DNA of 64,000 nt from Gammaproteobacteria bacterium (lineage in GTDB: Bacteria > Pseudomonadota > Gammaproteobacteria > Eutrophobiales > Eutrophobiaceae). The DNA lies in assembly GCA_011772965.1 (NCBI GenBank), contig WVYN01000080.1, forward strand, positions 40,261 through 104,260. Direction: 5' to 3'. Position numbers and translations under genes: made by a program. The notes beneath the pieces were generated by a model. That model was not told the DNA's origin, made no database searches, and saw only the letters and a program-made list of their open reading frames with translations. Positions 1 through 8,987 of this stretch are shown in pieces (positions within the stretch are counted from its first letter, which is position 1; every line of letters starts with the position of its first letter).

Positions 1-764
1 TCCGATGCTGTCATAAAAGTCTCACCGATAAGGAATGCGTTAACATTATGTTTACGCATCAGTGCTACATCGTCCTTATTGCGAATACCGCTTTCCGTGA
101 TCACGATGCGGTCATGAAACACATCCGGCAACAGCCCAATAGTAGTGTTGATGTCGGTTTCAAAAGTCCGTAGATTACGGTTATTGATCCCGATAAGCGG
201 CAATCTCAGGACCAGCGCCCGTTCCAGTTCCTCGCGATCATGCACTTCCGGAAGTACGTCCATGCCCAGCATGGTCGACAGATCCGCCAGAGTACGCAAC
301 TTCTGGTCGTCCACCGCTGAAACAATGAGAAGTATGCAATCTGAACCCAACAGACGTGACTCATAGATCTGATATGGATCGATCATGAAATCCTTGCGTA
401 GGACCGGAAGTTCACAGGCCGCACGTGCAGATTTCAAATACTCGTCGTCACCCTGGAAAAAGTCCCTGTCAGTTAATACCGAAAGGCATGTTGCGCCGGC
501 ATCAGCATAGCTTTTGGCAATCGCAACCGGATCAAAATCCTTCCTTATCACACCCTTGCTGGGAGAGGCTTTTTTAATCTCGGCAATGATCGCAGGTTTT
601 CCCTGACTGATCGTACCTTGCAGTGCCATTTCAAACCCCCGGGCCGGGGGGGTATCCTTGCACATTTCTACAAGTTCTGATTCGGGCAATACCTGTTTTC
701 GTTCAGAGATCTCTTCTGTTTTGCGCGACAGAATCCGCCTGAGAATGTCAGGGGTACCTTGCAT
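1..764 (-). CDS. trpC: Indole-3-glycerol phosphate synthase TrpC (3' end cut by the window edge)
   Basis: Converts CdRP (the carboxyphenylamino-deoxyribulose phosphate) to indole-3-glycerol phosphate in tryptophan synthesis. Reading the minus strand from the ATG at 764 gives MQGTPDILRRIL, then the TrpC signatures IIAEIKKASPSKG, DPVAIAKSYADAGA, LSVLTDRDFFQG and LRKDFMIDPYQIYE, and later ITESGIRNKDD. About 254 codons are present; only the C-terminal part is missing. The start lies 5 bases after the trpD stop, so it is translated from the same mRNA as trpD. The family fit is clear. Whether trpF, trpB and trpA are elsewhere cannot be seen. Confidence 0.97.
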   Translation of the reverse strand, partial: MQGTPDILRRILSRKTEEISERKQVLPESELVEMCKDTPPARGFEMALQGTISQGKPAIIAEIKKASPSKGVIRKDFDPVAIAKSYADAGATCLSVLTDRDFFQGDDEYLKSARAACELPVLRKDFMIDPYQIYESRLLGSDCILLIVSAVDDQKLRTLADLSTMLGMDVLPEVHDREELERALVLRLPLIGINNRNLRTFETDINTTIGLLPDVFHDRIVITESGIRNKDDVALMRKHNVNAFLIGETFMTAS

Positions 765-769
765 AGGAT

Positions 770-1786
770 TTAAAACGAGTTGCTGTGTTTGACCAGCAAA
801 TCCAGTTTTGCTCTCGCGGCACCATCCTCAATGGACTTGATTGCCAGAGTAATACCGGAACCAATAGTGTCACAAATACCTGCCGTGTAGATTGCGGCAG
901 CGGAATTGAGTATTACAATATCACGGGCGGGACCGGGTTGATTGTCCAGAACTGATAGTATGGTCTGCAGGCTATCGTTAATACCATTTACTTCGATCGT
1001 TGAAATATCGTGCAGTGGCAAGTCGAACTGATCCGGTGAGATCGTATAGGATACAATCTTTCCATCGATAAGTTCACAAACATCCGTCGGCGCAGAAATA
1101 CTGATTTCATCCATGCCGTCCCTCGAGTGAACTACGAGAACATGATGACTGCCCAACTGTTGTAGAACATGAGCAATTTTTTCGAGCCATTCATTGCTGA
1201 ATACTCCAAGGACCTGATTGGGCGCCCCGGCCGGGTTGGTTAATGGGCCCAGCAGGTTAAAGATCGTTCGCACGCCCAGTTCCTTGCGCGGGCCAATGGC
1301 ATGTTTCATCGCACTGTGATGCAGGGGTGCGAACATGAAGCCTATGCCAACTGTTTCAATACAATCAGCAACCTGATCGGGTGTCAGATTGAGCCTGATA
1401 CCGGCCGCTTCCAGTACATCCGCACTGCCTGATTTACTGGAAACTGAACGGTTGCCATGCTTGGCAACCCGTGCGCCTGCACCAGCGGCCACAAAGGCCA
1501 CAGTAGTTGAAATATTAAAAGTATTGGTAGCATCACCGCCGGTACCGCAAGTATCGACGAGGTGTGTCGAGTTGACTTCAACGCGGTTCGAAAGTTGCCG
1601 CATGACATCGGCTGCTGCTGCTATCTCATCAACTGTTTCACCTTTCATTCGAAGTGCAATCAGGAAACCGGCGATTTGCGCCGGAGTACATTCTCCAATC
1701 ATGATGGCCTGCATGATCTGCTGCATTTGCTCGCCAGCGAGATCCTGTCTTTCAAGTAATAACTTCAGTCCAGTTTGTATATCCAT
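770..1786 (-). CDS. trpD: Anthranilate phosphoribosyltransferase TrpD
   Basis: Transfers phosphoribose from PRPP to anthranilate. The protein (338 aa from the ATG at 1786) has the family motifs [38 protein letters not shown] (split here as KHGNRSVSS and GSADVLEA) and [16 protein letters not shown], all in the expected order. I choose ATG 1786 ([13 protein letters not shown]), which matches the usual TrpD N-terminus; a TTG at 1801 would only add five residues and nearly touch the trpG stop. It is the third gene of trpE-trpG-trpD-trpC, a separate protein and not fused to TrpG. Confidence 0.97.
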   Translation of the reverse strand: MDIQTGLKLLLERQDLAGEQMQQIMQAIMIGECTPAQIAGFLIALRMKGETVDEIAAAADVMRQLSNRVEVNSTHLVDTCGTGGDATNTFNISTTVAFVAAGAGARVAKHGNRSVSSKSGSADVLEAAGIRLNLTPDQVADCIETVGIGFMFAPLHHSAMKHAIGPRKELGVRTIFNLLGPLTNPAGAPNQVLGVFSNEWLEKIAHVLQQLGSHHVLVVHSRDGMDEISISAPTDVCELIDGKIVSYTISPDQFDLPLHDISTIEVNGINDSLQTILSVLDNQPGPARDIVILNSAAAIYTAGICDTIGSGITLAIKSIEDGAARAKLDLLVKHSNSF

Positions 1787-1802
1787 GTAAGATTGATGCA
1801 AA

Positions 1803-2384
1803 TTAACTATTTAACAGAAAATTTCTAAGCAGGTCATGACCGTAAGCAGTCAAGATAGATTCGGGATGAAATTGTACACCAAATACAGGAAGCTCCTTAT
1901 GACGTACTCCCATGATCTCATCGATGTTACCAACTCCATCTTCGGTCCATGCGGTAATCTCCAGACATTCGGGCAGGGTTTCTTTCTCAATCACAAGTGA
2001 GTGGTAGCGTGTTGCCGTAAATGGCATATCAAGTCCGGAAAAAACATCAGTGTTATTATGATACACATCAGAAGTCTTGCCATGCATGATCTTGCTGGCA
2101 TGAACAATCCTACCACCAAATGCCTGGCCGATACACTGATGGCCCAGACAAACGCCAAGGATGGGCATGTTTCCCTTTAAATTACCGATAACATCCAAAG
2201 AGATCCCGGCTTCGTTGGGGGTACATGGTCCGGGTGAGATTACAATCCGTTCCGGTGCCATTTTCTCGATTTCATTGAGGCTGATTTGGTCATTACGATA
2301 GACTTTGACATCCTGTCCCAGTTCTCCTAGATACTGGACTAGGTTATAGGTGAAGGAATCGTAATTGTCGATCATTAATAACAT
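1803..2384 (-). CDS. trpG: Anthranilate synthase glutaminase subunit TrpG
   Basis: Class I glutamine amidotransferase that feeds ammonia to TrpE; it could also serve PabB, as in many bacteria. 193 aa. The nucleophile is Cys79 in GVCLGHQ, and the His-Glu pair is H173/E175 in VQFHPES. The N-terminal [19 protein letters not shown] is the standard family opening. It sits 12 bases after trpE and just before trpD, in the order expected for a stand-alone glutaminase. No fusion or missing catalytic residue. Confidence 0.97.
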   Translation of the reverse strand: MLLMIDNYDSFTYNLVQYLGELGQDVKVYRNDQISLNEIEKMAPERIVISPGPCTPNEAGISLDVIGNLKGNMPILGVCLGHQCIGQAFGGRIVHASKIMHGKTSDVYHNNTDVFSGLDMPFTATRYHSLVIEKETLPECLEITAWTEDGVGNIDEIMGVRHKELPVFGVQFHPESILTAYGHDLLRNFLLNS

Positions 2385-2396
2385 GTAAGGATCTAC

Positions 2397-3881
2397 TCAG
2401 GCTTTGTTGGTGTAATCCAGGCCATTTTCTGCCAGGCTCACAGCGCGAAAGATGGCCCTGCCCTTGTTCATGGTTTCATCCCATTCATTTCGGGGAACCG
2501 AATCTGCAACTATACCTGCACCAGCCTGAATATGCAGGATATTCCCTTTTATTATGGCGGTACGGATTGCAATTGCAGTATCCATATTGCCGGCCCAGGA
2601 GAGATAGCCTACCGCCCCGGCATAAACACCGCGTTTCACCGGTTCCAGTTCATCAATAATTTCCATGGCCCGAATCTTGGGAGCGCCTGATACGGTCCCG
2701 GCCGGGAAGGTGGCACGCAATACATCCATCGCAGAATAATCATTCTTCAGCGTACCTGTAACGTTGGAAACTATGTGCATCACATGAGAATAGCGCTCGA
2801 TAATCATTTTATCCGTCACGGTCACTGTCCCGGTTTGCGCTACCCGACCGACATCATTACGCCCCAGGTCAATCAGCATCAGGTGTTCAGCAAGTTCTTT
2901 GGGGTCAGCCAACAATTCTCTCTCAAGTTCAAGGTCTTCTTGCCTGGAATTGCCACGTGGTCTGGTACCTGCTATCGGCCTCACGGTAATGATATTATCC
3001 TCCAGCCTGACCAGGATTTCTGGCGAGGATCCGACGATCTGGAAATCATCCAGGTCCATATAAAACATATAAGGAGAAGGGTTCAGGCAACGCAATGCAC
3101 GGTAGAGATTTATAGGTGGTGCTGAAAACGGTATGGATAGTCTTTGAGACAACACAACCTGCATTACATCGCCTTCTACGATGTAGTCCTTGATACGGCA
3201 TACTGACTGTTCAAAATTATTCTGGGTAAAACCGGAGACAAAATCATCTTCGTTGACTTCTTTGGGAGAATGCTCATGATGTTCGATTGTGCTCTCATTT
3301 AGTCGGTCAATGATTTCATCAAGCGTATTTTCAGCCTTGTTATAGGCATTTTCATCTCCACTATCAGCATGAACAATGACAAGCATTTTTCCTGCAAGGT
3401 TATCGAATACCACCAATTGATCTGAAACCATCAGCAAAATATCGGGGCATTGCAAGGGATCCTCTTTATTTCCGCCCAGTTTTGGTTCTATATATCTTAT
3501 CGTGTCATAAGCAAAATACCCTACCAGCCCGCCTGTAAACCGGGGAATACCCGTAAGCGCGGGCACACGATAATCGTTCATATAATTTTCAATGACCTGG
3601 AGAGGATCTTCTGATTCTTCTTCGTGTGTGATCTTGCCGTTTTTTTCTATGCAGATCTTGCTTCCATAGACCTTGAGCAAGGTGTGGGATGCGAGACCAA
3701 TAATCGAATAGCGACCCCATTTTTCGCCACCTTGCACCGATTCAAATAGATAGGTATATGGTTCATTGGCCAGTTTCATATAAGCGCTGAGTGGTGTTTC
3801 CAGATCTGCCAGAACTTCACGCATGATGGGAATGCGATTATAATTTTCTGCAACGAGCTGGTTATATAATTCAGGAGTCAT
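2397..3881 (-). CDS. trpE: Anthranilate synthase component I TrpE
   Basis: Makes anthranilate from chorismate, with TrpG supplying ammonia. 494 aa, the usual length. The N-terminal half carries the tryptophan-binding region ([19 protein letters not shown], matching the LLES-type feedback site). The C-terminal chorismate-binding domain has [35 protein letters not shown] and [11 protein letters not shown]. Its ATG overlaps the gph stop as ATGA (3878-3881), so translation is coupled to gph. No leader peptide or attenuator can lie directly in front of it because gph occupies that space. Confidence 0.97.
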   Translation of the reverse strand: MTPELYNQLVAENYNRIPIMREVLADLETPLSAYMKLANEPYTYLFESVQGGEKWGRYSIIGLASHTLLKVYGSKICIEKNGKITHEEESEDPLQVIENYMNDYRVPALTGIPRFTGGLVGYFAYDTIRYIEPKLGGNKEDPLQCPDILLMVSDQLVVFDNLAGKMLVIVHADSGDENAYNKAENTLDEIIDRLNESTIEHHEHSPKEVNEDDFVSGFTQNNFEQSVCRIKDYIVEGDVMQVVLSQRLSIPFSAPPINLYRALRCLNPSPYMFYMDLDDFQIVGSSPEILVRLEDNIITVRPIAGTRPRGNSRQEDLELERELLADPKELAEHLMLIDLGRNDVGRVAQTGTVTVTDKMIIERYSHVMHIVSNVTGTLKNDYSAMDVLRATFPAGTVSGAPKIRAMEIIDELEPVKRGVYAGAVGYLSWAGNMDTAIAIRTAIIKGNILHIQAGAGIVADSVPRNEWDETMNKGRAIFRAVSLAENGLDYTNKA

Positions 3882-4561
3882 GTGTTGCAGTTTCTCATAA
3901 GAACGGGCAATTGGGACAGTGAATCTATCACCATGTCTGGTTTTGCTTCAAGAATATCCCGGCCTTGGTTATAACCATATGTCACGGCCAGTGACTTGAA
4001 GCCGGCGGCGCGAGCCGCTTCCATGTCGCTGAAAGAGTCTCCAACCATCAGGCTGTTTTCAGGGCTGACTCCAAAGTAATCTGCAGCATGCAGCAAGGGA
4101 AGCGGATCAGGTTTTTTTCTTGGCAATGTGTCACCACAAATAATTATACCGAAGTGTTTATAGATCCCCAGTGTACTTAAAACGATATGGGTATACTTTT
4201 CCGCCTTGTTGGTTATGCAACCCAAGCTGTATTGATTTTCTTTGAGATAAAGCAGGCAATCCTCTGCGCCCCCGTAAAAAACGGTGCGCCTGCAGGCATT
4301 ATCCATATAAATATCTGAAAAAATGGCAAATGCCTTTTCATACAAATCCGGATCTGGCTCGGCGTTCATGTCACCGGTCAGCGCACGCTTAACCAGCCGG
4401 CGTATGCCGTTTCCTATCCAGGTTCTGATCTTGGCTTCACCACAAGGGGGTTTGCCGATGGATCTCATCATGTTGTCGATGGACCAGGTCAGGTCTGGCA
4501 CAGAATCTACCAGCGTACCATCCAGATCGAACAAGATCATTTCCGTGTGATTCAATGACAT
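3878..4561 (-). CDS. gph: Phosphoglycolate phosphatase Gph (HAD family)
   Basis: HAD-superfamily phosphatase of 227 aa that removes 2-phosphoglycolate, for example from DNA repair. Motif I is [11 protein letters not shown] near residues 10-20, motif II is in [10 protein letters not shown], and motifs III/IV are [10 protein letters not shown] and [16 protein letters not shown]. It lies between rpe (26 bases upstream) and trpE (4-base overlap), the classic rpe-gph-trpE order of many gammaproteobacteria. That context supports Gph over other HAD phosphatases; substrate is inferred, not seen. Confidence 0.9.
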   Translation of the reverse strand: MSLNHTEMILFDLDGTLVDSVPDLTWSIDNMMRSIGKPPCGEAKIRTWIGNGIRRLVKRALTGDMNAEPDPDLYEKAFAIFSDIYMDNACRRTVFYGGAEDCLLYLKENQYSLGCITNKAEKYTHIVLSTLGIYKHFGIIICGDTLPRKKPDPLPLLHAADYFGVSPENSLMVGDSFSDMEAARAAGFKSLAVTYGYNQGRDILEAKPDMVIDSLSQLPVLMRNCNT

Positions 4562-4587
4562 GCTGTGTAACCGCAGAGAGGAATGAT

Positions 4588-5265
4588 TTAAATGCTTTGG
4601 ACCTTGTCCAGTTCTTCACGCATTTTATTAATGGTTTTAAGATAGTCCTTGCTGCCAAAGATGGCAGAACCGGCAACGAAGGTATCGGCACCGGCTTCAG
4701 CGATTTCTCGAATGTTGTCAGCTTTGACGCCACCATCAATCTCCAGTCGAATGTCAAAGTTTGACTCATCAATCAATTTCCGGGTCAGCCGCAGTTTCTC
4801 CAGGCTGGATCGAATGAACGATTGACCACCAAATCCCGGATTCACCGACATCAACAGGATCATATCGATCTTGTCCATTACATGCTGCAGGTAATGCAGC
4901 GGGGTGGCTGGGTTGAAAACCAGCCCGGACTTGCAGCCATGATCCCGGATCATTTGCAAGGTTCTGTCGATGTGCTCAGAGGCCTCCGGGTGAAAGGTAA
5001 TGATTGAAGAGCCTGCCTTTGCAAAATCCGGAATGATTCGATCTACCGGCTTGATCATCAGGTGAACATCAAGAGGCGCCTCGATCCCGTAGTCCCGCAG
5101 GGCCTGGACGACAACAGGTCCAAACGTCAGATTGGGCACGTAATGATTATCCATTACATCCACATGCACCATATCGGCACCGGCTTCCAGAACGCGGGCT
5201 GTATCTTCCCCAAGCCGGGCCAAATCAGCCGACAGTATCGAAGGGGCAATCAGGTAATCTTTCAT
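4588..5265 (-). CDS. rpe: Ribulose-phosphate 3-epimerase Rpe
   Basis: Interconverts D-ribulose 5-phosphate and D-xylulose 5-phosphate in the pentose phosphate pathway. 225 aa TIM barrel. Visible family motifs: [16 protein letters not shown] at the start, [31 protein letters not shown]-type segment and [12 protein letters not shown]. The metal-binding His and Asp residues lie in these segments. First gene of the rpe-gph-trp unit; its ATG at 5265 is divergent from the DUF3530 gene, so the promoter should be in the roughly 100 bases upstream. Confidence 0.97.
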   Translation of the reverse strand: MKDYLIAPSILSADLARLGEDTARVLEAGADMVHVDVMDNHYVPNLTFGPVVVQALRDYGIEAPLDVHLMIKPVDRIIPDFAKAGSSIITFHPEASEHIDRTLQMIRDHGCKSGLVFNPATPLHYLQHVMDKIDMILLMSVNPGFGGQSFIRSSLEKLRLTRKLIDESNFDIRLEIDGGVKADNIREIAEAGADTFVAGSAIFGSKDYLKTINKMREELDKVQSI

Positions 5266-5371
5266 AAAAAATCAGTATGTTGCGGGGTCTCGTTGAGCAC
5301 GCACTTTACCCGATCACGGCCATGAGTGCTACTTGCTGGCGCGGATGTCAGTGATTTTTTATGATCGCTGG

Positions 5372-6229
5372 ATGACTGTGAATCTGCGCTCCCTGTCCGG
5401 TTATCTGTTTTGCTTTAGTCTCGCTGCAGGTGTTGCAGCGGCTGTTGTTTCTGATTACAACAGGGAAAAGGAAATCGGTAACCGGTTGCAACGGGATCTG
5501 TCATTGGGTGATATCGTGTGGCTGGAAACCGGCAAGACAGGCAAGACCTTTCCCGCCCTTGTAACTTTTCCCAGGATAGAGAAGGAACAGCAAAGCCAAA
5601 AGGCCGTCATAATGGTGCACGGAATGGGTGGTCACCCCGACTGGCCTGATGTGATATCACCGCTAAGAAGACACTTTTATGAAAGGGGTAATCCCAGCCT
5701 GTCATTACAAATGCCAATATTGGCTGCCGGAAGGCCCTATGAAGAATATGGACAAACCATCCTCGCGGCCATGGAAAGGCTCCGTCAGGGTATCCGTTAT
5801 TTAAGGAATATCGGTTATGATGAGATCTATATAGTGGGTTATGGTTTTGGAGCTACGACTGCGGCCGCTTTCCTGGACACCGAACCGGATACCAGTGTGA
5901 AGGCCTTTATTGGGGTCAGCATTCTCTCGCAGAAATATCTTAAGCCCAGGCCTAATATCAATCGCTACCTGCAGAGTATTACGATACCGGTACTGGACGT
6001 TTATGCCGAGCATGACTTCAGAAGCATTCGCGAAACAGCGACAGAGAGGAAAACAGCCGCCAGAAAGAATAAACAGACCCGCTATTCTCAATTAATGGTT
6101 GATAAAGCCGGCCATAGTTTCACTGATAAAACAGACAAGTTAATTACCAGCATCGATGATTGGCTGCAGAAAGTAGAATTTGCTACAAGAATAAAAGACA
6201 TGAAAACAAGGACAAACGACCGCCAGTAG
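5372..6229 (+). CDS. DUF3530 protein: exported alpha/beta-hydrolase fold lacking the nucleophile serine
   Basis: About 285 aa. From the ATG at 5372 the protein starts MTVNLRSLSGYLFCF followed by a hydrophobic stretch, giving a signal peptide or anchor; ATG 5345 or TTG 5333 would add 9 or 13 residues in front and cannot be excluded. The fold is recognisable from VHGMGGHPDWP (oxyanion-hole region), IYIVGYGFGATTA (nucleophile elbow), VYAEHD (acid) and KAGHSF (His). In the elbow the Ser of GxSxG is Gly, so ordinary esterase chemistry seems impossible. It matches DUF3530 proteins as I remember them. Function unknown; it stands alone, divergent from rpe. Confidence 0.75.
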   Translation: MTVNLRSLSGYLFCFSLAAGVAAAVVSDYNREKEIGNRLQRDLSLGDIVWLETGKTGKTFPALVTFPRIEKEQQSQKAVIMVHGMGGHPDWPDVISPLRRHFYERGNPSLSLQMPILAAGRPYEEYGQTILAAMERLRQGIRYLRNIGYDEIYIVGYGFGATTAAAFLDTEPDTSVKAFIGVSILSQKYLKPRPNINRYLQSITIPVLDVYAEHDFRSIRETATERKTAARKNKQTRYSQLMVDKAGHSFTDKTDKLITSIDDWLQKVEFATRIKDMKTRTNDRQ

Positions 6230-6261
6230 AATTTGTTATATGATTTATTAAAGAATATGAC

Positions 6262-6305
6262 TTGTCATCACTTAATTGTTAGATATATAAAGTTAAGGGG
6301 GTGAG
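6262..6305 (+). promoter_or_regulatory. Probable promoter and strong ribosome site for the DUF4870 gene
   Basis: TTGTCA at 6262-6267 and TATATA at 6284-6289 are spaced 16 bases apart and look like a sigma-70 promoter. A very strong Shine-Dalgarno (AAGGGGGTGAG, 6295-6305) ends 2 bases before the ATG at 6308. Predicted from pattern only. Confidence 0.5.
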
Positions 6306-6307
6306 AT

Positions 6308-6676
6308 ATGAATCAGGAAGTGGAAAGTGTTGCAGAACCTGGAAAGGATGAAAGAACCTGGGGAATGTTATGTCACCTGATTGCATTCTCCGGGCTTATT
6401 GTCCCGTTTGGCGCCATCATCGGACCGCTAATTATCTGGCTGATCAAGAAAGACGAAATGCCCTTCGTAGATGACCAGGGCAAGGAATCCCTGAATTTCC
6501 AGCTGACGATGTTTATTGCGGCGATCATCACTTTAATTCTTTGTTTTGTAATTATTGGATGGTTGATAGTGCCAATACTCATTGTTTATTACTTGATTGT
6601 ACTCGTCATTGCCAGCATCAAGGCAAACGATGGAATACGCTACCGTTATCCTTACACTATCAGGTTTTTAAAATAA
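6308..6676 (+). CDS. DUF4870 small membrane protein
   Basis: 122 aa. A charged N-terminus is followed by WGMLCHLIAFSGLIVPFGAIIGPL (membrane segment 1), then KKDEMPFVDDQGKESLNFQLT, a hallmark of the DUF4870/Tic20-like family, then two more hydrophobic segments (FIAAIITLILCFVIIGW and VPILIVYYLIVLVIASI) and NDGIRYRYPYTIRFL at the end. The order and motifs fit DUF4870. Function is unknown. It is a single-gene unit with its own promoter; the next gene is convergent. Confidence 0.85.
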   Translation: MNQEVESVAEPGKDERTWGMLCHLIAFSGLIVPFGAIIGPLIIWLIKKDEMPFVDDQGKESLNFQLTMFIAAIITLILCFVIIGWLIVPILIVYYLIVLVIASIKANDGIRYRYPYTIRFLK

Positions 6677-6734
6677 TAATATGTTAAAAACAGAAGAAAA
6701 CAGCCAGTAATTCGATTTATGGAAACCCCCGGGA

Positions 6735-7415
6735 TTAGGCAACCATACCCACGTTATGGTTGTATACGACCAGATGGCGATCCGATACTTGTTCTACTAT
6801 CCAGTAATCAAGGCTTGCTTCCATTAATTGCTCCCGCACTTCTTCTAAGGTGAAAGCAGCTTTTAGTGAATTATAAAAATCCCGCCTTAATATGTCGGCT
6901 TCGTTGGCAGCATAAGTATCAACTAGTTGTCTGGCCGCTTCTTCTGAATCCGGACGCATCAGATCCATGATAAAGACTCGAGATTCATCTGTGCTGTACT
7001 GATTAATGGTCTTCCACAGAGCAGCCGGATTATGCAAGTGATGTAGCAGGCTATTGCTGATGATGGTGTTGTAATAATCATGTGGCAGCTTGATGCCAGG
7101 CAGCCTGGCCTGGATCAGGGTAATCCGGTTTCTCAGGCTGGTATTATCGATGGCTTTCCGGGCCTCATTCAGCATACTGACCGAACCGTCGACACCGACC
7201 AGGTGACAATCCGGGTAGGCCCAGGCAAAGCGAATGGCGATATCGGCCGACCCGCAGCCCAGATCGAGAATGGTTTCTCCCTTAATTTTTCCTGGAAATC
7301 TTTCCCTGAACAGTTCGATGAAGTGGCTGTGAGGTTCCTCGAAATCGGCATTGGCGTAGGCCCTTGCCTGTTCCTTGTCATTCATGAGTTCGGGTTCGGG
7401 AACTCGCTTCATCAT
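6735..7415 (-). CDS. Class I SAM-dependent methyltransferase
   Basis: 226 aa Rossmann-type methyltransferase. Motif I is ILDLGCGSADIAIRF (SAM binding), the acidic strand-2 end is HLVGVDGS, and the post-motif segment is TIISNSLLHHLHNPAALW. The substrate cannot be told from the sequence; the closest look is to small-molecule ubiE/YcgJ-like methyltransferases. Convergent with the DUF4870 gene and separate from queG by about 170 bases with no visible gene. Confidence 0.8.
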   Translation of the reverse strand: MMKRVPEPELMNDKEQARAYANADFEEPHSHFIELFRERFPGKIKGETILDLGCGSADIAIRFAWAYPDCHLVGVDGSVSMLNEARKAIDNTSLRNRITLIQARLPGIKLPHDYYNTIISNSLLHHLHNPAALWKTINQYSTDESRVFIMDLMRPDSEEAARQLVDTYAANEADILRRDFYNSLKAAFTLEEVREQLMEASLDYWIVEQVSDRHLVVYNHNVGMVA

Positions 7416-7585
7416 ATCGATATTTAATCTGAGTATATCTTTATTGTCATGTTAGGCTCAGTATAGACCAGAGAATGTTCTTGCTATCAATTTTATATGT
7501 GAAGTAGTAAAAATCAGTGATATATGGTATCTGGACTTTGCTTAATAGCATCGATATAGCTCATGCCAGTTCATTACTGATGATC

Positions 7586-8659
7586 TCACCCAGTTTGATG
7601 CTGCCTCAATGCCCATGTCACATGTTCCCTGACTATTTCTGAGGCATGATTCTTTCTTGCAGCTAACGACTTTATAATAATATCGCTTGTGGGTGCGTTC
7701 CCCAATGCCACGGCGATGTTCCTGAGCCAGCAATCATACCCAATCCGGCGAATCGCCGAACCTTCAGTGTATTTATAGAAGTCCTCTTTACTCCAGTTAA
7801 ACAATTCGATGAGAGTCGCATTGTCAAGTCCATGGCGTATCCTGAAATCCTTTTCAACTGAATATTTTGCAAACTTGTTCCAGGGACAGATCAACTGGCA
7901 ATCATCGCAACCATAGATGCGGTTGCCGATCATCTTGCGATACTTTTCCGGGATTGAGCCCCGTAATTCTATTGTTAGGTAGGATATACAGCGGCGCGCA
8001 TCCAGCTCATACGGACCGATTATTGCATTGGTCGGACAGATATCGATACAGGCCTGGCAGGTCCCGCAATGGTTTTTAGAGAAGGTCTTGTCAATGGGCA
8101 AGGGCAGATCGGTATAGAGTTCACCCAGGAAAAACCAGGAACCGGCCTTGGGATTAATCAGGTTGGTGTGTTTGCCTAGCCAGCCTAGTCCGGCGTTGCG
8201 TGCCAAGGCCTTTTCAAGCACCGGGGCACTATCGACGAAGGCTCGGTAACCAAACTTGCCAGTGGTGTTTTCAATATGAATTGCGAGGGCCTGTAGTTTA
8301 TTGCGAATGATTTTATGGTAATCCCTGCCGGTGGCATAACGTGATACATAGGCCTTGAGAGGATCGTTGAGTGTTTCTTGCGGATGGGTCGCATCAGCCG
8401 GCAGGTAATCCATCCGTACAGAAATAATGCGGATAGTGCCGGGCACCAGGGTTTCCGGCCTGCTGCGTTTTACACCATGGCGTTCCATATAGTCCATTTC
8501 GCCATGTCGGCCAGTTTTCAGCCAGTTCAATAGATACGCTTCATCCTTGTCCAGTGTGGTTGCAGTGATACCGAGTTGCTGAAAGCCCAGTGTTTTGCCT
8601 TTGCGCTTTATATCCTGAGCAAGATGGTTTAAATCAATGGTTGTTGTTGCGGGCTTCAT
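7586..8659 (-). CDS. queG: Epoxyqueuosine reductase QueG
   Basis: Reduces epoxyqueuosine to queuosine in tRNA, using cobalamin and two [4Fe-4S] clusters. The two ferredoxin-type cysteine sets are visible: CGTCQACIDICPTNA and CDDCQLICPWNKFA. Other family segments: YATGRDYHKIIRNKL, AFVDSAPVLEKALARNAGLGWLGKHT and the C-terminal repeat region WLRNIAVALGNAP. I start at ATG 8659 (MKPATTTIDLNHL); an ATG at 8689 would add ten residues. queA and tgt, which act earlier in the same pathway, are at 56547-58705. Confidence 0.95.
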   Translation of the reverse strand: MKPATTTIDLNHLAQDIKRKGKTLGFQQLGITATTLDKDEAYLLNWLKTGRHGEMDYMERHGVKRSRPETLVPGTIRIISVRMDYLPADATHPQETLNDPLKAYVSRYATGRDYHKIIRNKLQALAIHIENTTGKFGYRAFVDSAPVLEKALARNAGLGWLGKHTNLINPKAGSWFFLGELYTDLPLPIDKTFSKNHCGTCQACIDICPTNAIIGPYELDARRCISYLTIELRGSIPEKYRKMIGNRIYGCDDCQLICPWNKFAKYSVEKDFRIRHGLDNATLIELFNWSKEDFYKYTEGSAIRRIGYDCWLRNIAVALGNAPTSDIIIKSLAARKNHASEIVREHVTWALRQHQTG

Positions 8660-8782
8660 TTCAAGCAAATACCTGGGTTTGTTATGCACAAACTAAGTGC
8701 CAGTCAGGCAGTTATGATGCCGATTTTTCATATTTATTGGGGCATAAATTTATAGGTTATTGAAAAGTATAGAAATAAATAT

Positions 8783-8791
8783 TGGTATACA
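8783..8791 (+). promoter_or_regulatory. Extended -10 promoter candidate upstream of the permease gene
   Basis: TG at 8783-8784, one base, then TATACA at 8786-8791. A TTGAAA lies at 8760-8765 but with 20 bases spacing, so the extended -10 would have to carry recognition. Start of transcription would be near 8798, giving a leader of about 190 bases. Confidence 0.4.
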
Positions 8792-8862
8792 TTATGCCCT
8801 CTTATTATCAAGTCATCTCCTGATGAGACTTACCGATTTTCCCTCAGCATCGGAGCTAACTT

Positions 8863-8890
8863 CAGGGCACTTCCTCAGAGCCCTTTTTTT
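8863..8890 (+). terminator. Terminator-like hairpin in the leader of the permease gene
   Basis: AGGGC (8864-8868) pairs with GCCCT (8880-8884) around an 11-base loop, and the T-run extends through 8890 (T's 8884-8890). The stem is short. It points toward the permease gene and lies about 100 bases before its ATG, so it would act as an attenuator and not as an end-of-gene terminator. Confidence 0.4.
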
Positions 8891-8987
8891 GACAGGGGAA
8901 AATATGCCCTGGTTTGCAAATTTCTCGCCTGCCACCATTTGCACAGGTTATCATGTGCAATCAACGACAAACATAACAAGATCTCCG

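Larger units (their letters stand above)
8690..8987. other. 298-base intergenic stretch with leader-like structures before the AI-2E permease gene
   Basis: Divergent region between queG and the permease gene. It has an extended -10 promoter (TG-G-TATACA, 8783-8791) reading rightward, a small hairpin (CCGAT 8833-8837 with ATCGG 8849-8853), a terminator-like hairpin with seven T's (8863-8890) and further alternating CAGGG/CCCTG segments to 8911. The permease reading frame happens to stay open back to 8760, but nothing there resembles the family. Confidence 0.5.

Noticed and set aside
1787-1801. TTG start for trpD at 1801
   Set aside because: ATG 1786 gives the normal N-terminus MDIQTG.
3882-4000. 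trp attenuator or leader peptide
   Set aside because: trpE overlaps gph, so there is no leader; no run of Trp codons is seen before rpe either.
7416-7585. Gene in the gap between the methyltransferase and queG
   Set aside because: The only frame (to 7733) overlaps queG and has no homology or ribosome site.
8760-8987. In-frame N-terminal extension of the AI-2E permease (76 extra codons)
   Set aside because: It runs through the promoter and terminator-like hairpin and does not resemble the family, which begins MFDxLSxWYKRYF at 8988.
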